DNA of 64,000 nt from Symsagittifera roscoffensis (GCF_963678635.1 NC_087065.1:72923345-72987344); one strand, 5' to 3'; positions 25,345 to 37,325 are shown, numbered from the stretch's first letter. Program-made: numbers and translations. Notes: generated by a model from the letters alone, not told the origin.

Positions 25345-25615
25345 GCCCAGTCTGAGGTTTTTGACAGATGATTTGACAGAAACAGTCGAATGATGTCCGA
25401 GTTTCGTTATACTTCAGGACGCTTCGGCTAATTCCCGATAAAGTCGAACAAAGTCGAATAAAGTCGAAAAAGGTCCGGTAAAGTCGAACAAAGTCGAAAA
25501 CGGACATCGTTCGACTCAAAAAGTAGAAACCGGACATCGTTCGACTGAAAAAGTTGTTAACGGACATCGGTCGACCCTTTTTGTCGAATCATGAGTCTAA
25601 CACCTCAGCCCGGGT
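25345..25615. mobile_element. Small inverted-repeat element (MITE-like)
   Basis: The left end GCCCAGTCTGAGG..TTGACAGATGATTTGAC and the right end (read inverted) CCCGGGCTGAGGTGTTAGAC..TCATGATTCGAC are diverged inverted repeats of about 35 bp around a 200-bp core. The core holds short GTCGAACAAA and CGGACATCGTTCGACT repeats. There is no coding capacity. I see no clear target-site duplication. Confidence 0.55.
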
Positions 25616-25619
25616 TCAA

Positions 25620-26594
25620 AATAGACAAAAGTTCTGTCTAGATTTGTGGTGGGAGTAATTTATGCATTTAATAAGGGTCCTCACATTCTGCCGGACTGGG
25701 TTGTCAGATAATTAAACAATATCTAAATCAGTCCGAGCAATCAGACGTCCAAATAAAGAGATCTCGATACATGTCCTTAGAATATAAATCGTAACAACTT
25801 GTTGAAAATTTCAGTATTCATTCAAATTGATCTAATTGCCTTACGTAAAATCACTCACACTGCTAAAATCACCTTACGTGATACACCGCAAGGTGATTTT
25901 AGCAGAATGATTTTTGAAGTGTACACATCATAGGTAAAAAATTATCGAATTTAGTGAATAAAGGTTTTTGCAATGTATCACGTAACTCCTGCATGTACTC
26001 GATGCCACTAATTTGACAAATTTTTGTCAATGTAGAATTTCTTGATGGCATCATCAGAAGCAAGATGAAATATGAGTGAAAATCTTTTGGAGTTCAATCC
26101 GTTTAATTTCACGAATGGTTCATCGACTTCCGTAGCCGAAACGGTTTCAATAATTCAAGTTGAATATTTATCGGAATACAGAATGGTCACAAACTTAGGA
26201 CAGAATTATTTACAATAAAAATTTTCAGTTCTAGATGATTCAGAAAATTGGCACAAAAATCTGGTTAAAAAATCTATTGCGTTGTTTGTACCTTCACGTT
26301 TGATAATACACATCCAACTAGCCGGATAAGTCGGGAACCACACTGATGTTTCTACGCAATTGTCTTTCTTGAAAATTTTTGCTTGTGTGTCTATTCAGCG
26401 GAAACTACAAAATAAGGAACTATTATCGTATCATTTTCATCTGCTGCTGCTGTTTTTGACTTATGTTTTCCCGAGTCTCTCACTGATATAGCTTTTTGTA
26501 ATTGTGAACATAACTTGGTTGCTCAAAAAAACTAAATTAAGTTTCGGAACTATAAGAAAATTTGTTTTGTTTAAATTCTGTAAAATCACCGAAT
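25620..26594. other. Anonymous stretch with one perfect hairpin
   Basis: There are no genes. At 25861-25876 and 25891-25906 lie perfect 16-bp inverted arms (CTGCTAAAATCACCTT) around a 14-nt loop. Confidence 0.6.
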
Positions 26595-26605
26595 TTGTCA
26601 GTATT

Positions 26606-27531
26606 TCCGGGGTTCCCAGGTTGACCTCCATACACCGAAAATGCTTATCATACAATTCCATGCAACAAAAAGCTTTATCATACAATTCCATACATCAATT
26701 GTATGGAGAAAATGCTTGCCATACAATATTCATACATTTTCGAAAAACAATAGAAAAAAAATTCAACAATTTCTGCGGCTTTTTGTGAACAGTTGAACAG
26801 ACTGGTGACAAAAAAACTGATTTTATATTTTTTTTGAAAAAAAAATTACCATACAATTTCCAAATACGACACACAAATTTTGAAAATTTGCCCCAATTTT
26901 TTTTTTTCAAGTGCAAATCGAATTTTGTACGCAAACAAGCTTTTTCCGAAAAAAAATTGTTAGCATGCAAAATTTAATTTTTTGTGTGCATAACGTAGTC
27001 CTGGATACGATAATATCGGCTTTTTTCTTTTCACTTAATTTTTTTTTTCAAAGACGCTGAAAGTTCCTATTTTTTTTTGTATGGCATGTTTATGTATGCC
27101 TTGATCAATATCTGATAATTTGAAAATTCACAAATTTAAAATAATCATTATTGAAAAATTTTGCCAAAAAATAAAAAATTGTTACTTTTGTTATATCATT
27201 TGTGAAAGACAGCTCGAAGACAATTCAGGTCGTTTTCTGTGCATTGTAAATGCAAGAGAGTCCAACCTTTGGTGCTTTGAGTAACAAAGTTCTTTGTAAC
27301 TTGTGTTCGGTTGCAAACACAACCGAAAATTTGTCAGAAAAGAAGTTTAGGAGCAAAAACAACTTTTTGTTTTATGGAGAAAATACTAGTCATACAATTT
27401 CCATTTATGGGAAAACGCTTATCATAGAGTTTTCATACAATTTTCTGTACGCATGGAATTGTATGCAATTGTATGAAAAGAAATTTCCCATTTATGAGAA
27501 TTGTATGATAAGCAGTTTTGGTCAACCCGGG
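26606..27531. mobile_element. Non-autonomous inverted-repeat element D with 11-bp target duplication
   Basis: The ends are inverted: on the left, CCCAGGTTGACC then AAATGCTTATCATACAATTC; on the right (reverse complement), CCCGGGTTGACC then AAACTGCTTATCATACAATT. The 11-mer TTGTCAGTATT flanks both sides (26595-26605 and 27532-27542), a credible target-site duplication. The interior is AT-rich, repeats CATACAATT motifs near both ends and encodes nothing. A 9-11-bp duplication with long, internally repetitive termini is what Mutator-like elements make, so I class it there tentatively. Confidence 0.6.
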
Positions 27532-27542
27532 TTGTCAGTATT

Positions 27543-28235
27543 GCTGGGATACTTGCAATTTTTCCTTTTAATCAAACTTATCAACACTTTCTCAGTTTTT
27601 TGGTCGCACCTGTAATTCAATGCTGCTAAGATCCATCTGATTTCTGAGTTGACATACTTAAAAAACAAGCTTGTTGTCTAAAATTGAAAATGATCTGCAA
27701 CTGAAAAAAACTCTTCAGCGCAGCCAGTTTTTCATCTGAGGTTCTAGGGGGCTCTTTCTATTGAACAAGTTGGCCCATGCAATTATTACGTTAAATTCTA
27801 GTTAACTCATTTAGCGCTCTCCGGAGCTGTTTATGCATAAAACATTGAACTTGATGATAGGTGTATCTCCACTTTTGTCGATCTCGAGTTGTTCTTTATT
27901 TTAAATCATTCAAAAGAGTGGTTGTTTCTCTGTAGAGCATAATGACTTGAAGAGCGTATTAAAGTGAACGACTATTGTTCTTTCGATAACGTTTTAAAGA
28001 TAAAAATAGAGCCTAATGACTCTGTTGAGCGTAATGAGTTAGGTGATTATTGTTCTTTCGATAACATTTTAAATATAAGTGTGCAAATAAGGGCAACCCA
28101 AATCAACAAGGTTTGTAAATTTTTCATCAGAATACTAGGCGGAAAAGCTATTTTTTCTTTTTGCATAAAGTAACAGGCTCAATACTTTGGAGTTTCAAAT
28201 ATAACTACATGAATATCAACACGTTTTTGCTTTTA
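27543..28235. other. Anonymous AT-rich stretch
   Basis: No gene. About 27935-28080 contains a short diverged duplication around GACTATTGTTCTTTCGATAACG and GATTATTGTTCTTTCGATAACA. Confidence 0.5.
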
Positions 28236-29758
28236 GATGCAATGTAAGTCATATTTCAAGAAATGAAACAATTGAAGCTATCGCTTTAGCCTAAAGTTAA
28301 AATTGGAAATTTTTTAGCCAAATAAATGTTTTGCTTGAAACAAAATCTTTTTATATTCAGGACATGTAACCTTCTATTGAACGACAGAGTAACGTTTTCA
28401 ATTTTGGCAAAAAGACAGGAAGCTAGTCCAAACGAATGTCCCAATCAGATGTATTTTCTGCGCCAGGGTAAAATTTAAAACCGCGTGGTACCAATCTGGC
28501 TTAGCTCGTGTACGAATTTTGCCGTATCGAGAAAAAACACATGCAATAGCAAAATAATTAAGGTTAGGTTTTGTTTGTTTTAAAGACGTATAACCCGTCA
28601 GTTGTATCATAATCAATTGGAGTATACTTTTGTTGCGTTAGAATTCATCAGGTGAAACTCAAAAAACTACTGTTATTTGAAATTTAATTTGTTCTTTGTT
28701 ATTGATTTTTTATTTCCTTCCTCAAAAATTACTAGATATCGGTCATTATGGAATTTGATTTCATTCTCGTGTTTGAAAACACCCCGAATTGTAAACTGTT
28801 ATTATCAGTGCCATCGACACATCATGTTGCCCCCAGTTTGAGTTTTCTTAATTAAAAAATTGACAAAGCTATATCGTTAGCTTGTAATTTGAAAAGATCT
28901 TATTGCTTCCTTTGCTAAATGAGTTGTATTTAACTTGATTTACTTATTAAGCTGAACACACGTAAACGAAACAGTTTACAGCTTCCAACGGTTAAGCTAC
29001 TGATTTTTTTCACCTACCGAACAATTCCAATTCAAATATTTTACGAAATCTCCGCCAAACCGAACGATCATAAAACGAAAGAAATAAACCAATTAGTTTG
29101 AACGATGTATTTAACTGAACGAAAAAAAGGAATCAAAGCTTTGGAAAAGGATATATTTTGGGTCCATTCTTATTAAACTGTGCAAGAACCTATGGAGGGG
29201 TCTTTTTTGTGGGCGAGGCCTTCCATTTACACAATCCTAGGACAGGAGATTGTCAAATGTTGGCTGAGCTCCTTCGTTTTACAAGGGAATCTTCCTCCAC
29301 ACGAAGGACCCCCTATACAATCCCAGACACGAAACAAAAGTTACTTTATTAATTGATGCAATAATTAAGTTTTATCGGTACGTCTACTTATGTACCAGCT
29401 ATATCACAACAAGCATAAAAACGACACTAACTTAAAAATACCTTTGGTCGTATTTTCTTAAGACTATGGTCGGAACATTCTGTGCTACCTGCACAGAAAC
29501 CGGCTATCTTTTTTTGGTTTCAAATTGGTTGGAGCGGTATCCAAGATATACAAATATCAATTGTGGCTGCTTAAGCAAAATATCATACGAGTCATATTGT
29601 ATACGGTGTTAAATGGGTTGTGGGTTGCACTCTTTGTTCGACTCAAAATACCGACTCTGAGAATTAAAATTTCCATAATTTTATTTTTAACTTAAATTTT
29701 TTTTACCTCAACTAAATTTATGATAGTTTTTCCAGCGATCATTGTAGCAATTCGATTG
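28236..29758. repeat. Repeat F, copy F1
   Basis: It aligns with 29936-31020: shared blocks are GCAATGTAAGTCA, TTAGCTCGTGTACGAATTTT, GACGTATAACCCGTCAGTT, CATCGACACATCATGTTGCC and GGCTGCTTAAGCAAAATATC. F1 has about 300 bp (29150-29450) that F2 lacks. No coding content is supported. Confidence 0.75.
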
Positions 29759-29913
29759 TGAGTTTAAGTCCGGATTGGCTTCTCATAAAGCAATTTCGGA
29801 TGAAGTACACCGTCTGTTCGTCACGCTATCTTACGGCCGGGTAGGTTCGTGCAACTTCTTAGTCTAATACTCTTATATCTCCTAGTCTCAATAGATCTAG
29901 CGTATAATAAACC
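29759..29913 (-). mobile_element. Old LTR fragment related to the 25-kb element
   Basis: Read on the minus strand this matches the 3' part of the LTR at 35470-35633: CTCAATAGATCTAG, ATTAGACTAAGAAGTTGCAC, GATAGCGTGACGAACAGACG and ATCCGAAATTGCT..ATGAG. It ends exactly at the LTR-terminal CA (plus-strand TG at 29759-29760). Divergence is far greater than between the two LTRs of the intact insertion. The upstream part of the LTR is missing. It lies precisely between F1 and F2. Confidence 0.8.
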
Positions 29914-29935
29914 ATATAAATCTTTTTCTTTCTTA

Positions 29936-31020
29936 TAGAGGCAATGTAAGTCACATTTCAATAAATTAAACAATTGAAACTGCCGCTGTAGCTTAAAAGT
30001 AAAATTGGAAAATTTTCAGCCAAATAAAATTTTTGCTTGAAACAAAATATTTTACATCCAGGGCACGTGCTTAGCTCGTGTACGAATTTTGCCGTATCGA
30101 GTAAAAAACATGCAATAGCAAAATAACGGATTTGTTAGAAAGGCTAGGTTTTGTTTGTTTTAAAGACGTATAACCCGTCAGTTCTATCATAATCAATTTA
30201 CTTTTGTTGCGTTAGAATTCATCCAACGATTCGTTGAAACTCATGAAAAAAACTGGAATTCGAAATTTAAAATGTTCTTTTATATTGATTTTTCGTTTTT
30301 TTTTTCCAAAAAAGACTAGTTATCGGTCATTATCGAATTTGATTTTCTTCTCGTGTTTCAAAACACCCAGAATTGTAAATTGTCATTGTCAGTGCCATCG
30401 ACACATCATGTTGCCCACAGTTTGAGTTTTCTTAATTAAAAAATTGACAAAGCTATATCGTTAGCTTGTAATTTGAAAAGATCTGATTGCTTCCTTTGTT
30501 AAATGAGTTGTATTTAACTCGATTTACTTATTAAGCTGAGCACACGTTAACGAAATTGTTCACTGCTTTCAACGGTTAAGCTAATGATACCAATCCTATT
30601 TCGTCACGAAATCTCCGCCAAGCCAAACGATCACAGAACAAAAAAAAATAAACCTATTAATTTGACGATGAATTTAGCTGAACGAAAAAAAAGATGATTT
30701 TGAAAAAAAAAATCTTTTTTTTTGTTTTTTCTTAAGACTATGGTCGAAACATTCTGTGCTGTTTGCTTACAAACCGGCTGTCCTTAATTGATTTCAAATT
30801 GGTCGGAGTTCTATCTAAGAAATACAAACATCGATTGTGGCTGCTTAAGCAAAATATCAAAAGGCTCATCTTGTATATGATGATAACTGGGTTGTACTTT
30901 TTGTCCGATTCAAAATAACGACTCTGAAAATGAAAATTTCCATAATTTCAAATTTAATTTTCATTTTTTGTTTTTTATGTATTTTTTGCATCTGCTTAAG
31001 CTATGATAAATTTTGCAGCT
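29936..31020. repeat. Repeat F, copy F2
   Basis: It is the direct duplicate of F1 with roughly 1.7-kb spacing. It has lost the F1-specific segment at 29150-29450 and the LTR fragment. No supported gene. Confidence 0.75.
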
Positions 31021-31084
31021 ATCATTGTACCAATTAGATCGGGAGGGAGTGATTAAAATCTGAGCCTGAATATTTCGCTGCGTA

Positions 31085-31300
31085 AGCAACGCGTTAGAGG
31101 AAAATCGGGAATGTTGCACAAATTATATATCCCAAACCGGTCAAAATGGCAGATATCAAATACCAATAACCTCATTGATGATTACCCCAGTAATTATTCT
31201 AGCTCACAGGGTATTGAAATTTTCCCCGCTGTATAAAAATCTCAAATTACAGCGTAGAAAATTGTGAATCTTATCTGAAGAAACGATATCCTACTATAAA
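31085..31300. repeat. Diverged partial copy of repeat E
   Basis: CCAAACCGGTCAAAATGGC, followed by AAATACCAATAACCTCAT and later CTTATCTGAAGAAACGATA, resembles the middle and end of repeats E1 and E2 but is much decayed. Confidence 0.35.
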
Positions 31301-31317
31301 AGAGTAAACGGCTAAGA

Positions 31318-31865
31318 AAACATGACTGCTCGTATCAGGGCGAAGCCCTGAATGTTCCGACTGCCTTTAAGGTTTATGGAGCAGCAGTAATAACATTTAA
31401 AAAATGAAATGAAATAAAATAAAACGAAATTTTTTTTTCTAAACTTTGAAATTTTTTATGAAAATCATCCCCCACACGCCATATAAAGTAAAAAAAAGAG
31501 AGATTTCGTTCCTTGTAACAAATCAATTATGGCAAATAAGCTTCGTTCAACCAATTTGGAACGATTTATAAGACGGATTAAATCTCCGCTTACGCGTTAA
31601 TAGCGCGAATTATATCGCGCGTTAATTGTCCCAAATTGGTCAAAATGGCCAAAATGACAATCTTTAAACCCTCATAACTTTACGAAAAATGATCACAGGT
31701 GAAATATCTTTTCAAATTTAAGCTCAGGACAACAATACCTTTTGAATGATATAAAAAAATTCCGTCAAAAATGGCTAGTTAAAAAGTCGAAATTTGTCTG
31801 AAGAAAAAAAAACCCACCCCGAGCACAAATATTCCGTTACTTTCGTACCGAAAGTCGGAACAATA
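31318..31865. repeat. Repeat E, copy E1 (about 540 bp)
   Basis: It is nearly identical to E2 at 33985-34522. Near the left end is TGTTCCGACT (about 31354) and at the right end AGTCGGAACA, a 10-bp inverted pair. The first 75 bases form nested complementarity: CTGCTC pairs with GAGCAG, and inside them CAGGGC pairs with GCCCTG around a 3-nt loop. There is no coding capacity. The family is unknown to me and could be a short inverted-repeat transposon with a flanking structured motif. Confidence 0.7.
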
Positions 31866-33551
31866 ATTTCAAAATGAATTGAGTCAAGCAATTTGCTCTA
31901 ATTAATAAGCTACCAGAGGCAAAACTTTCAGCGTTGCACTTTACACTGAACGTAAACATAAATGGGTATGAAACAAAAAAATGAAACCCTAAAAAAAAGA
32001 ACAAAATTGAAAGTTTTTCATTTTTTTTCTGCATATTTTTCAACAATTTTTTAAACTGAATATTTTTTCATTGACGATAAAGGGCAGTCGAAACAATCAA
32101 GGTTTCGCTCTGATGCAATGATTTCCTTCAATTTTGATTTGAGATTGCGGCATCTCATGAATCTGGTCAGGTTTTTACATTTTTGCAGCATTTTTTTTGA
32201 AAAGCTTCACGACAGATTTTGACAAACACTAAATTGTAACAATATTCCGAAGTTTTCATTATCGACTGACTTAAAAACATTTTTAATTTATTAGCAAGCT
32301 TGGCGTTCGGAGCTTTTTTGAGCCATATGAGCAAGTTGAGTTCAGGTTTGCATGCGTTTCTTTTCTGTCGTATAACAGGTTTTGATAGAAAACTGCCCTC
32401 AAATTTTATACGATGCGTGGTTCACTAAATTGGAGAGTTGAAAGGCAATTTATATTGTTGAATTCGGGGTCCCTTATGGCAGGTAAAATGGTCGCGATAA
32501 ATTTCTCTTCTGCAGATGCGACCCAGGTCATTTGAAAAGCCATCCATCCAGTTTGACGTCAGCGTGGATTTATTTCCTGAATTGTTCAAGCTTCTGGTGG
32601 CTAATTCGCTCAATTTTTAATTCTCAGTGGTATTATTTGCAGCATATATTCCAACTTGAAAGTCAGACTTGGCTTATTTTCACATTTATCTTCTGTACCT
32701 CAGCCACGCATAGTCTTTTTTCTTTTATTTTACGGTCTTTCTTGTTATTAAATCTTCTTAACTAAGAGCACTGAATGGTACAGATTTCTTAATTCACGCC
32801 CATACCAGATACATTCAGCTTTTGCTCTTATAGAAACGAATATACGCAACACAAGTTACGCTCGAGTATTTAACAAACTGAGCGCATGCTTAACGCGTAA
32901 TTTGCATTATTGAATAAACTACGTTGACTTAACAAAAATATCAGCTCCATTGCTGCAACTTGAGAAACTGAAGATTTGCTGGTTGTTAAACTTATCGCAG
33001 ATAAAAACTACAAGGTAAGTTTGACTGTATATGATCAAAGCCTGACCTGACCGTCTTTGGAGCTATTTCAACTTGGATTGTTATTTGTTTTTTTTCTTGC
33101 ATAAATTTTCAGTTATTACGCAAACTTAGTAAAAATAATTTTAAAAAGTTCATTATTTTTGTTCTTTTAGAAAAAATTTAATTACTTCTAAGAGCCAAGT
33201 TTTGATGTTCAAACAATTTATAATTCACTATAAAATTATGAATCGAAAAATTATATATTATAATTTTTTCAAGAAATCAAAATAGATTACAATCAATTAA
33301 AATTGATTATAATTTTTGTTGAAAATCTCTTAGAATCGATTACAAATATAACAATTGAATTGATGACAATTGGTCTTTTATTTTGACAAATTTTAATCAC
33401 AAACACAAATATATATTGGATCGGATTATAAATTTGCTGACAATCCCTAAACGCAAGATGTCTTGCCACAATTTGATGAATCTGAACACAAAATCTCACC
33501 AAGAAACAAAATTTTGATGCAGATCCGTTCAGATTAGTTGAAAGGCTCCAG
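31866..33551. other. Anonymous AT-rich stretch
   Basis: No supported gene. A short palindromic patch (AATCAATTAAAATTGATT) lies at about 33290-33308. Confidence 0.5.
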
Positions 33552-33905
33552 CGTTCCCGGGATGACCGAAACTCCTTATCATACAATTCCCATATATGAG
33601 AAACTTCTTGTCATACAATTCCATACAATGCCATACGTACAGAACATTGTATGAAATCTCTATGATAAACATTTTTCCATAAATGAAAATTGTATGATAG
33701 ATGTTTTTCCATAAAGCAAAAAGTTTGATTTTTTCTTTCTAAATTTATTTCTGAAAAATTTTACGTTGTGTTTGCAGCCGAACACAAGTGACAAAGACCT
33801 TGGTTACTCAAATCACCTAAGGTTGGACGGTCTTTGCAAATGCATAGAAAACGACCTGAGTTCGGCTGTCTTTCACAATTGATATAACAAAAGCAACAAA
33901 CTTTT
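33552..33905 (-). mobile_element. Partial inverted copy of element D
   Basis: It starts TTCCCGGGATGACCGAAACT..CTTATCATACAATTC and matches, in reverse orientation, the right third of element D (27180-27531). This includes the segments around GTTTGCAGCCGAACACAAG and AAACGACCTGAGTTCGGCTG. It lacks the other end. Confidence 0.7.
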
Positions 33906-33984
33906 AGTTTTGTTATATGAAACTAACCAAGCCAAAACAATTTTTCATCTAAAGCAATAGACTGATATTTGAGTGCTAAAAGAA

Positions 33985-34522
33985 AACAAGACTGCTCGTA
34001 TCAGGGCAAAGCCCTGAATGTTCCGACTGCCTTCTAAGGTTTATTGAGCAGCAGTAATATATAAAAAAAATTAAATGAAATAAAATAAAATTAATTTTTT
34101 TTTTCTAAAATTTGAAATTTTTTATGAAAATCATCCCCCCACACGCCAAATAAAGTACAAAAAGACAGATTTCGTACCTTGTAACAAATCAATTATGGCT
34201 AATAAGCTTCGTTCAACCAATTTGGAACGATTTATAAGACGGATTAAATCTCGCTTACGCGTTAATAGTGCGAATTAGATTGCGCGTTAATTGTCCCAAA
34301 TTGGTCAAAATGGCCAAAATGGCAATCTTCAAACCCTCATAACTTTACGAAAAATGATCACAGGTGAAATTTCTTTTCAAATTTAGGCTCAGGACAAGCA
34401 TACCTTTTGAATGAAAAAATTCCGTCAAAAATGGCTAGTTAAAAAGTCGAAATTTGTCTGAAGAAAAAAAACCCACCCGAGCACAAATATTCCGTTACTT
34501 TCGTATCGAAAGTCGGAACAAC
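33985..34522. repeat. Repeat E, copy E2
   Basis: It is in direct orientation relative to E1. The 5' stem-loop is kept, with the loop changed from GAA to AAA while the stem is preserved. The right-end AGTCGGAACA is conserved. It abuts the element D fragment within 80 bp. Confidence 0.7.
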
Positions 34523-35223
34523 AAACAAAAGTTTGCTTCATTAAAAAAATTATTGGAGAAAAAATAAAGCAATTGCTACATATATGAGTTGATTTCAAAA
34601 CTGCCGAAACGCTTAACAGGCTTTTTGTATTACTCAGTATTACTCAGCATATATTTAAGAAACTTGGATGCAAAAAATCAAAATACGATGAAAGTAATCA
34701 ATTATATCCTAATTTGTAATAAAAGTGTAAAATTTATCGAATAAGAAGTGAATTAGAATTAATTATATTCCATTATGATCGATTGAAAATGGATTTAGTT
34801 GCTTGAAAATAGTAACAGTTATTTCATTTTTTTTATTACAAGGAGCTTTTTTCGAATTTCTTTGCTCAGGTTCAACTATTAACCCTTTTTGCTGATTGCG
34901 GCTATACTTCCATCTGTCTTTCTATCTCACAATTAATTTTTCTAACTTCTGATGCTGAATTTATTCAAGCTTTTAGAGTCAGTCACTGGAAAATTTTATT
35001 CAAAATAACATCTTCAACCTAAAGTGATTAAAACGGAGGGTGTTAAATTGGTTTTAAGCTGCAATTTTTTCCAATCAAAAGCGTACATTTTAAGCACATT
35101 AAGCTCTAAGCAAAATAATTTTGAAAAAGTTGAGTGCATAATAATAGTTTGGACTAGTTAAGGGAAGGATGTTAACTGGATCCAAAAAGTTGAGTATAGT
35201 CTCAAGGCAGGCTTATAACTTTT
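34523..35223. other. Anonymous flank of the retroelement insertion
   Basis: Plain AT-rich sequence, no gene seen. Its last four bases (35220-35223, TTTT) match the four bases after the 3' LTR. Confidence 0.6.
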
Positions 35224-35633
35224 TGGAACCTGATCTAAACTATATTTTATGGTTGGATAAATTAGATATTTTACCACTGTAAAGTATTTAATATTAACCA
35301 ATCATGATCCATCTAACTAACAACCCACTTATTTGTAAGTGCTGAAATTACTTGTAATTTCAGCACCAGAGAGATTTGAATTTAACTTAGAAATTAGTTG
35401 TCTCTCCAAGAGAACTTCAGCAGCCGCAACAAACCAGTATACCCTAGATCTATTGAGCCTAGCAGAGACTAGTTAAACACCCTGAGACTGGAAAGTATAA
35501 GAGTAAGATTAGGATCGGTATTAGACTAAGAAGTTGCACGAATCTATCCGGCCGAAAATAAGATAGCGTGACGAGCAGACGGTGTACCCTATCCGAAATT
35601 GCTCTATGAGTTAACCACATCGGTCTTAACTCA
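35224..35633 (+). repeat. 5' LTR
   Basis: 410 bp, TG...CA. A TATA-like TATATTTTATG lies near 35242. A perfect 13-bp inverted repeat (GTGCTGAAATTAC, two-base TT loop) occupies 35339-35366 and is kept in the 3' LTR. No AATAAA is visible. Confidence 0.95.
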
Positions 35634-35635
35634 TC

Positions 35636-35653
35636 TGGTGCGACCATAAGTCT
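35636..35653 (+). promoter_or_regulatory. Putative primer binding site
   Basis: TGGTGCGACCATAAGTCT starts two bases after the LTR. TGG is the expected complement of a tRNA CCA end, so the primer would be a tRNA ending GGTCGCACCA. I cannot name the tRNA from memory. Confidence 0.5.
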
Positions 35654-37325
35654 CGAATAAGACCTTAATAGCTTAGAATTAACCAAAAATCGATTAGAAT
35701 TTAGACAAAACATTTTCAAAATGTTATACGATAATAATTTAATCGAAATGTCTCTACGACTCAATAGATCAGAGCCAATATTCCGAACGATAATAGAACT
35801 ACCCGGAATTGGAAGAAGACCTCGAAGAAGAGACGACATACGACAAAGTAGAAACTTACCAAATAGTTTTATGATCGCACGGCAAAAGCCAACACAAACT
35901 TTTATATTTAGAATCTTATTAGCAATGAATTTAGATTTTCATTTGCAAACATAAAATTTTGAAGTCAATCTTCATGATCATTTCAGGCGCTAAACAAAAT
36001 TATTAATATACAATAACGATTGATAAAAAGATCTCAGATCGTTTTCCTAATTTCTGCAGTCTTATATAAAACATGTTTGAAAAATATTTATTGAAAATGA
36101 AAATAAAAATTAGTAGCATGACAATAAATTGTAAGTAATCATAAAATCATCTGTTGTCCCAGCTTCATCACCTAAACATAACAGCAATCATAAGCTCGCT
36201 AATATCATTAAAAGACCAAATCTTTTTCTTAAATAAATTTAAACCAAATTAAACTTAAATTCACTTAATTTTAAAAATTAGATCATCAAGGCTTATCCTT
36301 GGATCTCAATAAATTTTTTATTTCATTAAAATTAAAACCTGATCATCAAGGCCTATCCTTGGATCAAAAAGAACAGCTTTGTTCTCCCCCACCCACTTAA
36401 CAAGTGTCTAACGACCTCAAACGTCGATTCACTATCCAACCCTTCCAAAAGACCCAAGACTAATAGAAATTTTTAAATTAAACTAACCATTCAAATTAGG
36501 ATAAACAGTGAAGAACTTCGGTTATTCATCCTTCACTTGAACCCTCCTCTTACCAGACCCAGGATAGATCTTAAACTTAGTAAGTTTAAAATAGTACCTA
36601 ACGAACTACTTGCGTTCTAATTATACCTGAACCTTGTGGATCGATTTACTATTCTCCAACCTTTGAACACAATCACTACCCCTAAGTAAGATTAAGTAAG
36701 TTAACACCTTAGCTTAGACTAGCCACGAGAAAGTAAAAAATCATTCCTCGGAATCGATATACTTTTCTCTCCAACCCTAAATAAAAAGACCCAGGTTAAG
36801 CTAACCAAAAAATCGTAAGGACTAACAGTCTAAGAAAATAGAAATACCTAACAACTTTTTGCATCCCTCATCCTAAACCTTATGTCATTCAAAAATCTAG
36901 GAAATAAACAAACAATCGTTTTACACAACTGTGAGATAGATAACCAAAAATACGATCTTGTCATCACATCTCGTAAAAAAAAACAGTTGGATACATTAGA
37001 ACAAAATGACAAACAATAAAAAGAAAAATTATAAACATACAAAGACAAATCACACGAAAAAGATTTTCAAAAAATAGAAACGCATACTCAGAATCAGAAG
37101 CCAGCAATTTAGATGAACTCTACAAATTAAAAGAATCAATTGATAAAAATTGTCACATTCACGATCAAATATATTTTTCCGATTCAGAAACAACTTCAAA
37201 TTCATCAAAAAGAGGAAAAAGAAGAATAAAAAAGCAATACAAACACAAACCAGTACACTTGTATAATTGGAATCAACCAAATAGACACATCAATAGTTAT
37301 ATATTAACAGTCATTAAACGAAAAA
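35654..37325 (+). other. Long leader of the retroelement
   Basis: About 1.7 kb lies between the primer site and ORF1. It contains a near-identical pair GATCATCAAGGC-TATCCTTGGATC (about 36283 and 36341), each able to form a small stem. Three degenerate blocks centre on TCGATTCACTATCCAACCC, TCGATTTACTATTCTCCAACC and TCGATATACTTTTCTCTCCA, each associated with AGACCCA-like words (36400-36800). GTAAGT at 36131 and near 36694 are candidate splice donors for subgenomic RNAs. From about 37010 to 37345 one frame is open without an ATG and looks coding-like (contains SESEASNLDELYKLKESID). It overlaps the ORF1 start in another register. Confidence 0.5.

Noticed and set aside
35459-35839. 126-codon minus-strand frame across the 5' LTR end
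   Set aside because: It crosses the LTR boundary and primer site and has no counterpart at the 3' LTR. An antisense by-product.
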